A DNA stretch of 64,000 bases from Tritrichomonas musculus (taxonomy: Eukaryota; Parabasalia; Tritrichomonadida; Tritrichomonadidae): positions 992,001 to 1,056,000 of the forward strand of contig JAPFFF010000003.1 in assembly GCA_039105265.1 (NCBI GenBank), written 5' to 3'. The notes under the pieces are model-generated. The model ran no database searches and had not been told where the DNA came from. It saw only the letters and a program-made list of their open reading frames with translations. Position numbers and translations under genes: made by a program. Shown piece after piece: positions 29,181 to 36,990 of this stretch (its first letter is position 1; every line of letters begins with the position of its first letter).

Positions 29181-29495
29181 TTCATTTATGACCGACACCA
29201 CTGCCCTAATTTAGAAGGTCATCTTACTATTTTTGAATTGACACTAACTGATACTCATAACTAGGAATAAGTGGTCAGCATCATAGGGCCACATTGATGT
29301 TCACTTATGATCACTCATGACCGCCACTATTGCCCTAGTTTAGAAGGTCATCTAACTATTTTTGAATTGACCCTAACTGATACTCATAACTAGGAATAAG
29401 TGGTCAGCATCATGGGGTTATATAGATGTTCACTTATGACTGCCACTATTGCCCTAGTTTTGAAGGCCCCTAACTATTTTTGCATTTATGCATTC
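29181..29495 (+). repeat. Tandem direct repeat, about 2.5 copies of a 119-129 bp unit
   Basis: Unit starts with TTCAYTTATGA at 29181, 29300 and 29429. The shared blocks include GCCCTAGTTTAGAAGGTC, CTATTTTTGAATTGAC, ACTGATACTCATAACTAG and GAATAAGTGGTCAGCATCAT. Copies one and two are nearly complete; the third is partial. It lies exactly between the two Polinton copies and may be the terminal or subterminal repeat of copy B. Together with 29496-29557 this fills the gap between genes. Confidence 0.85.
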
Positions 29496-29557
29496 GCATT
29501 GACCCCAAAAATAAACCTATTTTTAAATTTGAATATTGATTTTTTTATCACCACCAA

Positions 29558-30043
29558 ATGGAATCATCCACAACCCATTTCAAGGTCTACGAATACATCA
29601 ACACATTGATATCCCTATCATCAAAGCCTGATGAATTCTCAAAATGTAATTTCGCAATATTATGTGACAAGTTCCCATTCAGTTTGAAGAAATCGCTTTA
29701 CCTTGCGAGGGTCCTATATGTATCACTACAGACTAATACTGAAACCATTAGATTCTACCCAGATAAGCTCAAGGAGATGAACCTTGAGAACATATATTTG
29801 ACATCCAACAGTAGACGTAAATTGAGTATCAACATGCATGAGTTCTTCGTAAATGGGAATACCGAAAAACATGAATTCAAGGAATGCCCGTATTACAACT
29901 ATTCGATTGAGAAAACCAATATAAACACCAAGGATCTCATTGGTAAATTACGTGAAAAATACAATATTGTGGAACCTGATGTATTCATTGGTCAACATCA
30001 AGATTTGGTATTGGAAGCAGACCCTGATATTGATTTTGTCTAA
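29558..30043 (+). CDS. 161-residue protein of Polinton copy B, unknown
   Basis: ATG at 29558, just after the tandem repeat; its 3' end overlaps the end of the convergent ATPase gene by four bases. The sequence is a mixed alpha/beta, lysine-rich protein (for example FSLKKSLYLARVLYVSLQT). No family recognised. Tight packing with the ATPase gene supports it as part of the element. Confidence 0.5.
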   Translation: MESSTTHFKVYEYINTLISLSSKPDEFSKCNFAILCDKFPFSLKKSLYLARVLYVSLQTNTETIRFYPDKLKEMNLENIYLTSNSRRKLSINMHEFFVNGNTEKHEFKECPYYNYSIEKTNINTKDLIGKLREKYNIVEPDVFIGQHQDLVLEADPDIDFV

Positions 30044-30981
30044 ATCTTACTATATATAACTTGCATATCGTGTTCAACAGTGTTCACCAATATGAAATCA
30101 TGTCCAGATAAGGTTCTATATTTTTGCCACAACTCTTCGAATTCACAAGGTATGCTCACCTGCTGATATATGTAATTGAGTTTCTGTCGCGAGAACCCAT
30201 TGAATATGAAGAATGATGTACAATTATTTTTGTAATCAGTTGGCACACCTTTGAAGAACTGGATATTGATGTAAACGATTGAATTCTTATGGCGCAACTG
30301 TGTAATATAGTTTGTGAAGTATGATGATTTCAACAGCTTACTCTTAATGAAATCCTCACAAAGGATTATCGTATTGAGTGGTACATTGGGTTTCCCAAGT
30401 TTGTTGATATGAAGGAACTCAAACATTTGCTGCAACTTCTGTTCATCGACAATAATCTTCCCAACTGAGCTATATTTGTTATACAACTCTTTCCATAAAT
30501 CGAGTTCCTTCAAGTATCGTTCGGCATTACTATCAGCGACAACCTCTATGGGTAAGTTGATGAGTTCACGTTGAGATTCAAATGTGGAATCATTTATAAT
30601 ACCATTTTTGCTCACATAGACTATCATATGAAATGGGTTATTTTTGAGTCTACTCATTTGAATGATATCACGAATAACTGTGTGACTCTTACCTTTGCCT
30701 TGAGAAGCTACCAGTATGTTCAAAGTATTGTACCAAGCATATATTCCGTTAGCGATTGGTCTTATGGATGCATTCGTGATTCTATCCCTATTCTTGGAAT
30801 AGGCCTCACTCATAGCTTCATCAACATCAAACCTCTTGGAAACCGGTTGCTGCTTCTGGAACATAGAACGCAGTTCCTGCTCAAATGTGTCAAAATCTAT
30901 TGGCTCTCCACTGGAACTGTCTGATAATTCGATAGATGTATAATCAAAAAGAGTTGGCTGCAGGCGTTTATAATACAACAT
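30040..30981 (-). CDS. Genome-packaging ATPase (FtsK/HerA, A32-like) of Polinton copy B
   Basis: 313 residues from ATG 30981. A Walker A-type loop (NILVASQGKGKSHTVI) sits at about residue 90, with a Walker B-like strand (NTIILCEDF) at about 205 and an Asn/Gln-rich sensor-like segment (SIVYINIQFFKG) after it. Order and spacing fit the A32/FtsK-HerA packaging ATPases of Polintons and large DNA viruses, which pump the genome into preformed capsids. Family assignment is from motifs; the protein is of typical length. Confidence 0.75.
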   Translation of the reverse strand: MLYYKRLQPTLFDYTSIELSDSSSGEPIDFDTFEQELRSMFQKQQPVSKRFDVDEAMSEAYSKNRDRITNASIRPIANGIYAWYNTLNILVASQGKGKSHTVIRDIIQMSRLKNNPFHMIVYVSKNGIINDSTFESQRELINLPIEVVADSNAERYLKELDLWKELYNKYSSVGKIIVDEQKLQQMFEFLHINKLGKPNVPLNTIILCEDFIKSKLLKSSYFTNYITQLRHKNSIVYINIQFFKGVPTDYKNNCTSFFIFNGFSRQKLNYIYQQVSIPCEFEELWQKYRTLSGHDFILVNTVEHDMQVIYSKI

Positions 30982-31161
30982 TTAATCAAAAATAAAGCTT
31001 TTCAGGCGTATAATGTGCGTCTCAGCTCATCGGTCAACTCAGGTGGTTCATCCTCTGCAGTAAACGATACCAATATTAGTAGTTCAATTATGTTGGTCGC
31101 TAGTATCAACCCTAATAATATATTCATGATGATCTCGCTTGCAAGTGACATTTATGAAAAT

Positions 31162-31794
31162 TTAAATACAAATTTTGAGTGATATCGAGTGTCTTATGAG
31201 CTCGGTCCATACATGGTTATATCCATATTTCAATTCATTGGATACCCCATTTTTGGATACCAATATCTTATCAATCTTCATGTACTTCGAGTTTGAAACA
31301 CAGCCTGTACACCCACTATCCTCATTTATAACCAACTCAACCTTGTCAGCCTTAGTGAGTATTTTAATGAGCTCCATCAATGTGTTGCTATGGCACACAA
31401 GATAGTTGTTCATCCTCAATGGATTCGTTTCATAGATACTCAGCAATATCTCGAGGAATTTATTTTTGGTATCCAAATCCTCACCGTCAAGTTCTAATGA
31501 ACGTTCTAGAGGAGGATTGTTTATTGGAGCAACTGATGGATATGCACCAGTTGTCGAGGGTGTAGTAAAATTTGCATTCTGGGTGCCATTTTGAGGATAT
31601 CCCCCTTCAGTATATCCCATTTGAGGTTGCACTTGAGGTTGCATCTGTGGAACTTGAGGATAATCCCCTTCAGTATAAGCTACTGGTTGTACAGGTGGAG
31701 GTCTATTCGCAGCAATCTTAATATTCACATTCTGCTCCTGTTTAACACTAGCATCATTTTCACTTGATAGAATTCTAGCCTTATGGAGAGTCAT
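31162..31794 (-). CDS. Pro/Gln-rich protein of Polinton copy B, unknown
   Basis: ATG at 31794 gives 210 residues; a TTG two codons upstream is not used. Residues 20-110 are Pro/Gln/Tyr-rich with a repeated AYTEGDYPQ/GYTEGGYPQ motif, followed by a compact C-terminal domain (about 115-210) with CxxC (GCTGCVSNSKYMKI). This could be a small structural protein with a zinc- or disulfide-stabilised tail. It lies between the ATPase and capsid genes on the same strand, as accessory virion genes do. Confidence 0.5.
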   Translation of the reverse strand: MTLHKARILSSENDASVKQEQNVNIKIAANRPPPVQPVAYTEGDYPQVPQMQPQVQPQMGYTEGGYPQNGTQNANFTTPSTTGAYPSVAPINNPPLERSLELDGEDLDTKNKFLEILLSIYETNPLRMNNYLVCHSNTLMELIKILTKADKVELVINEDSGCTGCVSNSKYMKIDKILVSKNGVSNELKYGYNHVWTELIRHSISLKICI

Positions 31795-31836
31795 TTCCAA
31801 AGCACAAAAATATTTTTACCCCAATTGCTATATTTC

Positions 31837-32566
31837 TTAAGTCATTTCTGGGTCAACTTGTGAGCCAGCTGGTGATTCATCATCAACATATTCAAGACCA
31901 TCGAGTGAGAGCTTAAAGTATGTGTCTCTGCATAAACAGAGTTGGACAGGTGGTGGTCTAACAACAGCTCCACTTGGTTCAATAATATTATAATATGTAT
32001 CATTATTGCCAGTGAATATTGGTTGACCATTGACTTGAATTTGGATATTACCTTTGCCACCATCTAAGCCATCATAACAGTATCCAGCAGATGCTCTCTC
32101 AGTTTGGACATTGAATACAAATGATGTGGCATCACTCAATGTATTCTTATATCTATTTCCATCAACATCATTCTTGGGCATAGTGAAGCTATCCTCAAAT
32201 TCCTTAGTACATTGGAGTGTGATGCTATCCAAATCGCCAGCTGTTAGTTGACTCTCGAAGAATCTAGCACCAATGGTACTAACATTCTCATCTGGGAAGT
32301 TCTTACCACCAATATTCAAATAACAATTTTGGTAAACGGGATTCTCAAATACGGTCAAATCGTTGTGATGCTTGGGGAACAATAATGACATGCTTGTGAC
32401 ATTTATTAATGGGATATTCAATGTAGATTTGATTCCATTGGATGCAGCAGCAATTGGGAATGCATGATAATCTACCTTTTGGGATGGAATTATCAGTCCT
32501 TCACGTAATATGGATTCGATACCCGCACGAGTGGCTTCACAAACACCATATCCTTGCATGTTGGAT
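31837..32566 (-). CDS. Partial second major capsid gene of Polinton copy B
   Basis: About 240 codons encoding the distal part of the double-jelly-roll capsid protein. By eye the protein is close to 90% identical to the matching part of the copy A capsid (26605-28425), while the DNA differs at many third positions. Homology ends abruptly near 32566. That pattern means long separation under purifying selection before both copies came to lie here. Confidence 0.75.
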
Positions 32567-33327
32567 TAAATAACAAATTTATGGAATAAGTATTTAATGA
32601 TTTATGGAATAAATACTTGTGCACTAGTTTTTGAAAAAATTATTTTGATAATATAAGAATTTTGAAAATATATTATATTTATTAACAAATACTTATTATT
32701 TGGATAATATATTAGGTATATCATCATATTAATGATTATATATTTATTATATATAATATAAATTATATATAATATAAATTATATATATATTATTATAAAA
32801 TATTAATTTACATTTTTACTCAGTTTATATGTATATCGCAATTGAGAATTAATTATAATAACGTATTAATTCAATTCTATTTTTCATAAATAAATTTATC
32901 TTACATGATATTTAATTAATTACTTTTTAATTAATTTAAAAGATGTAAATAAAATTATAAAAAAAGAATATATGACATAAATGTTACAAAATATTTATAT
33001 ATTTGGATATTTACAAATTCCCAAAATCTCTTTGAATGGTGGAAATTAGATAAGAACTCAAAAATATTTTCCCCTTTCAAAAGTTAAACTTTTTCTGTTT
33101 TTATTTTTTTTAGTGAAATATCTCTATTTTGGCTAATAGAATCGGCTTCATATTTAAAATTGCATCATGTTATTGATAATGCCAATATTATTTATTATTA
33201 ATTTTTTATAATTTTAGAATTTGATAACCGCCAAAGGTCGAACCCTTTTGGAATGATATATTCAAAACCTCTTTGGATTATTTACTCTATAATTTTATCA
33301 TATAATACTTTTTTCAGTAATCATAAA
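32567..33327. other. AT-rich spacer between the Polinton remnant and a tRNA gene
   Basis: No gene seen. Just outside the capsid homology a short direct repeat TTTATGGAATAA occurs twice (about 32579 and 32612), followed by simple TA-rich DNA around 32750-32795. Confidence 0.45.
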
Positions 33328-33409
33328 GACAACTTGGCCGAGTGGTTAAGGCGAGGGATTGCTAATCCCTTGGGCTTGTCCCGCGTGGGTTCGAATCCCA
33401 TGGTTGTCG
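33328..33409 (+). tRNA. tRNA-Ser (anticodon GCU)
   Basis: Full cloverleaf readable by eye, 82 nt. The acceptor GACAACT pairs with GGTTGTC (one G-T pair); D-arm GCCGAGTGGTTAAGGC; anticodon stem AGGGA/TCCCT with loop TTGCTAA, giving GCU, which reads AGC/AGT Ser; a long class II variable arm (TGGGCTTGTCCCG); T-arm with GGTTCGAATCCC; discriminator G. A, B-box sequences are intact and a T run of more than ten follows at once, the usual Pol III stop. The long variable arm confirms serine. Confidence 0.96.
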
Positions 33410-33420
33410 TTTTTTTTTTT
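33410..33420 (+). terminator. Pol III T-run terminator of tRNA-Ser(GCU)
   Basis: A run of T residues directly after the discriminator base, the standard RNA polymerase III termination signal. Confidence 0.85.
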
Positions 33421-33693
33421 GTTTTGTTAAATTATCTACGTAAAAACAATGATTAATAATATTAATCTAAGAACACTGTCAAATGAAAATAACACAAAAT
33501 CTAAAAATTTATATATTGAATCATTTTATATTTCTAATGATGGTTTATTGAATTCGTATTTTACTATCCTTTGATACACTGTACTGAATGTTCATAATTG
33601 TCACAAAAAAAACTTTTTGTATTGTTTTCATATGATTAGATTTGTAGTAATATCATAATATTCTTATTATTTATTATATGAAAATGAGAGAGA

Positions 33694-33707
33694 TGAAAAA
33701 AAAAAAA
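33694..33707 (-). terminator. Pol III T-run terminator of tRNA-Ser(UGA)
   Basis: Read on the minus strand this is a T run immediately after the tRNA 3' end, interrupted by one non-T base next to the gene. The 284 bases between the two terminators hold no gene that I can see. Confidence 0.8.
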
Positions 33708-33789
33708 CGACACGAACCAGATTCGAACTGATGAGGGATAAACCCATGGGGACTCAAATCCCACGCCTTAACCACTCGGCCATCGTGCC
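33708..33789 (-). tRNA. tRNA-Ser (anticodon UGA)
   Basis: 82-nt minus-strand cloverleaf. Acceptor GGCACGA pairs with TCGTGTC; D-arm GCCGAGTGGTTAAGGC, identical to that of the upstream serine tRNA; anticodon stem TGGGA against CCCCA with loop TTTGAGT, giving UGA (reads TCA, Ser). The inner stem pair would be an A-C mismatch. A class II variable arm (TGGGTTTATCCC) and T-arm AGTTCGAAT follow; discriminator G. It faces the GCU gene tail to tail. Confidence 0.93.
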
Positions 33790-34033
33790 ATGCAATATTA
33801 CAAATTGAAATTAATTGATATGCCAATATCGATCTATTATTCTAAGATTAAATCATGACTGTTATAATAAGATTATGCGCTTCGATTCACATAAATGATG
33901 TTCAAAGGAAAAAATGACATTGGAAATGAAAACAGTCTAAAATCAACAAAATAAATTAAATACCTTTTTATTTTTTATTCAATTTGATAGAAGTTCAAAT
34001 ATACTAAAAAGCTGAGGTAAATAAATGATTACT

Positions 34034-34990
34034 TCAGTTAGCAACATATTTTGCTTCTATGTCATACGGGAAGATAGGCTCATTTGGAAGATTTTCAGTA
34101 GTTGAAGCGAATGTAAAGTGCTGACTAAATCTTGAAATTGAAGGATTGATCTTTCTTTCCATGTCTTTTGCGCTAATTTTTGTCTTTTGCTCCCAAATTT
34201 GCCAGAAGTAGAAAGTGAAGATACCTTGATCTTTAGATTTGATTTTAGTCTGTTTAGCAGTTTGACTATCCTTTGCTGCACTAATTGATATAATATTTGG
34301 TTTTATATTACAACTTTTTCCTTGGATCATTGATTGAATATCCCACATCGAACCACTGTGGCAGCAATCACTAAGAAGAACAATGCGTTGACCATGAGCA
34401 TAACGACAAAGGTAATTAGCAAGTTCATCATCTATAATGTAGCCATTATCAAAAAGCATAACTTCATCGTAACCATCGGATTCATCTCCACTTCTGTCGC
34501 GAACATAACTTCCATGTCCTGTGTAAAATATTGTTAAATCTGATTGTGTCTTTTTCAAAATAAATTTGAGCCATTTCAAAAAGTGGGTCGTAGTAGAGTT
34601 GTGAAGGTAAACCATTCTATATCCCATCTTAACATGATTTAATGCAACAGTTATTGAATCATTTAAAGGACCAACACCGAGCTTGTAATTAGGTTTTTCA
34701 TAAGTATTAACAATGACAAATAGAACTTTTATTTTAATTCCATCTTTAACATAAGGTTCAACTGCACTTGGTTCAATCTTGTTAACACATGTTCCCAACA
34801 TATCCATGCATTTAAGTGCATCATCTATTGTATTGGAATTTCGATATTTAAAGAAATCTTCAACTTTAGTATCTTGTTCAATATGAATCTGCTGGTGTTG
34901 CTTTTGCTCAATTGTTTCAACAGTTTCTTGATCAACTGGTTTAATTATTTGAACTGGCTGTGTTTCTTCACTGCTCTGTTCGTTTCCCAT
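34034..34990 (-). CDS. Metacaspase-like cysteine protease (peptidase C14), putatively N-myristoylated
   Basis: ATG at 34990 is chosen because a perfect initiator-like motif lies just upstream; a TTG 14 codons upstream is open but unlikely. The protein has 318 residues. The N-terminus MGNEQSSEE fits the myristoylation pattern MGxxxS. An acidic/Gln-rich linker of about 90 residues precedes the caspase-fold domain (about 95-310). The catalytic dyad is His159 in YTGHGSY, followed by the metacaspase-type GDESDGYDEVM, and Cys210 in DCCHSGS. Metacaspases cleave after Arg or Lys and act in stress, cell-death-like and protein-quality pathways. Membrane tethering is inferred. The caspase versus metacaspase distinction leans to metacaspase (type I-like, short N-domain, no zinc finger). 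Both catalytic residues are present, so activity is expected. Bases 33790-34033 between it and the tRNA hold nothing I recognise. Confidence 0.88.
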   Translation of the reverse strand: MGNEQSSEETQPVQIIKPVDQETVETIEQKQHQQIHIEQDTKVEDFFKYRNSNTIDDALKCMDMLGTCVNKIEPSAVEPYVKDGIKIKVLFVIVNTYEKPNYKLGVGPLNDSITVALNHVKMGYRMVYLHNSTTTHFLKWLKFILKKTQSDLTIFYTGHGSYVRDRSGDESDGYDEVMLFDNGYIIDDELANYLCRYAHGQRIVLLSDCCHSGSMWDIQSMIQGKSCNIKPNIISISAAKDSQTAKQTKIKSKDQGIFTFYFWQIWEQKTKISAKDMERKINPSISRFSQHFTFASTTENLPNEPIFPYDIEAKYVAN

Positions 34991-34998
34991 TAAATTAA

Positions 34999-35004
34999 AA
35001 GTGA
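34999..35004 (-). promoter_or_regulatory. Initiator (Inr) element of the metacaspase-like gene
   Basis: Minus-strand TCACTT, a full match to the trichomonad initiator TCA(+1)YTW. Taking A at 35002 as +1 leaves a 5' leader of about 12 bases before ATG 34990, the short leader typical of trichomonads. Confidence 0.6.
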
Positions 35005-35580
35005 AGTAGTGTTGGCGTTTTTTGATTCTCAATAAATTTTATTAATTCAATTTTACTTTTTTGTGAGATTGCTTGCAATCTGTTTGAGTTTTTGAATTAC
35101 TATGAATTTTCTTTGACAAAATTTTCATTTTCCAGAATAATATCAATTTTCCTTTTAATTAACCAAACTTTAGTGATATTGATGAATAATCTACTTTTCT
35201 AATATTGATAATGAAAATTTATATTCTGCTGTTTGACAGAAATTAACATTTAATTTGAAAGAAGCAGGTGGGAAAATTAAATTTATCGTTAATTTTTTGT
35301 ATGAAACATAATAAAATCCAAAATTTAATCGCTTTATTATTTGAAAAAAGATATCAAAAAAATTGAATGATTTTCAATGTAAGTATCCAATTAAAAAATC
35401 AATTTTTTCGAAGATGGGGTTCATTGCTTGAATTTACAAAATGTCAAATAAAATACTCTTTGAAGTATTAAAAATTAGAATATCCTATAAAAAAATCAAA
35501 AATATTAAATAATTTTCGAGATTTTAATGTTTTTAGAACTTTTTAATAAAAATTGGGCAAAATATTGGCTAAAATAGAAT

Positions 35581-36516
35581 TAGGGATTTTCAACTCTCAA
35601 TTATTCATTCAATTTTTTTTCAATGAAAATAAATTTTTTTCTGATTACCAGAATTAATTATCTATGAATATTTCTAAAAGAGATTAAAATAAATCTTTTA
35701 TTTTCAGTTTTATAAATATAATTAATATATTAATTTTTTATTTTATTCATTTTTCATCAATTCATAATGATCTTGATATGATATATAGTTTTTTTTGGAG
35801 AATAATTCAAAAATTGAGTATTGTTTGAATTAAAAATTTAGAAAACGTTCTGATAAATTTCATTTTTTATTTCAAACATAACCAAAACTATAATCAAATT
35901 CAAGCTATTAAAGTTATCTCCCGTTTTCAAAATGACTATTTTTCGCTTCAATCAAAAAAAATCTTTAATTCGAATTAAAGATATTTACATATATGTTTCA
36001 AAGAAGGCGATTTAAATTATCAGTCGTATTGTACCTTTTATCAAATAAGAGCGAAATCATCTAATCGACTTTATTTATGCTCCTTTTTAAAAAATTCGAG
36101 ATAGTAATAAATTGAATGGATTCTCAATATTTGAATTAAATACAATAGAAAATCAATTTGTTCATGAAAATATTTTACCATAAAGGTCAATTATTCCAAT
36201 ATTTTCGAAAAATAAATTTTAGTAAAAAGCAACATGCTTTTTAAGACCAATATATAATATCCCAATGTTACCGATTTTTATCTTTTATCTTTCAAGATAA
36301 AAGCAATATAAATGATTTTTGACAAACAAATAAATAAAAAAATTGAATAAAAACTAAATCTAAATTTTCAATTAAATTATGATTTCATTTTTCATCATTA
36401 AAGATTCTTCTGAATTTTTCTGAGAATAATTTAATGGTCGCATATGTTTTCCCTGTAATCAAATAATTGTGATATGCTTTCAAAAAATTCTGAGAGTTTA
36501 GCGTTGAAAATCCCTA
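35581..36516. mobile_element. Miniature inverted-repeat transposon (hAT/P-like, 8-bp target duplication)
   Basis: 936-bp non-coding element. The ends are perfect inverted repeats TAGGGATTTTCAAC / GTTGAAAATCCCTA, and the outside is flanked by a perfect 8-bp direct duplication AATAGAAT (35573-35580 and 36517-36524). No open frame of note lies inside, so it is non-autonomous and relied on a transposase elsewhere. An 8-bp duplication with TAGGG ends points to the hAT or P superfamilies. The intact duplication and ends mean a fairly recent insertion. It interrupts an arm of an older palindrome. Confidence 0.85.
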
Positions 36517-36635
36517 AATAGAATGCCAAGAAAAACCAGTTCAGAAATATTGAATTCAATCATAAATAATTGAATTATAAACGATGAATACTAATTCATA
36601 ATTTCTGAGTTGATTTTTCTTGACATTCTTAGATT
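36517..36635. repeat. Palindromic repeat with about 28-bp arms
   Basis: Arms GAATGCCAAGAAAAACCAG... (from 36521) and ...TTTTTCTTGACATTC (ending about 36630) are inverted copies with a few mismatches, enclosing about 55 bases. The left arm also continues across the miniature transposon, so the palindrome is the older feature. Confidence 0.7.
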
Positions 36636-36990
36636 TTAATTTTGTCCTGAATATATACAAATAATATGAAAATGTAAGCAAAACAATAAATAAAAAGACA
36701 TTTTTTTTTGAGAATAGGAAAAATTTTCGAAAAATTAATATTTAACATTTCTAGGTTATTAAAATTATTGTTAACTTACTTTTATATCATATATTCTTTA
36801 ATTTATAATATACATATTATAATAAATATATTAATTATATAATTTATTTTTAGGCAAAGATAATGTGCTTTTATTTTATAACGTATAACATTAAATTTGA
36901 ATTTTCAAAAATTTATTTTTTTCGTAAACTAATGAAATATTGAATGCATCATTAAGAAAAAGTCCGTTAACCTTGAAATTCAGGAAATTG

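Larger units (their letters stand above)
29181..32566. mobile_element. Polinton/Maverick element copy B (partial fossil)
   Basis: Second, distinct Polinton remnant: tandem repeat, a 161-residue protein (+), packaging ATPase (-), a Pro/Gln-rich protein (-) and the distal part of a major capsid gene (-). Its synonymous-site usage differs clearly from copy A although the capsid proteins are alike, so it belongs to another lineage of the same family. It is plainly incomplete, with no integrase or polymerase here and homology to the other capsid gene ending near 32566. The genes present are still open, so decay is modest; several breaks overall. Confidence 0.7.
35005..36990. other. Two-kilobase intergenic region with a miniature transposon
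   Basis: No protein gene seen. It holds the miniature transposon at 35581-36516 and a palindromic repeat at 36517-36630 (listed separately). Otherwise it is AT-rich unique-looking DNA. The 3' end carries a TCATTA initiator-like site at 36949-36954, about 40 bases before the ATG of the next gene. Confidence 0.5.

Noticed and set aside
19938-32566. Search for terminal inverted repeats bounding the whole Polinton region
   Set aside because: No convincing long inverted match between the two borders was found by eye; only a 13-base match near 19616 and 33235, too short to call.
33253-33456. Open frame overlapping the tRNA-Ser(GCU) gene
   Set aside because: Runs through the tRNA and its terminator; explained by the RNA gene.
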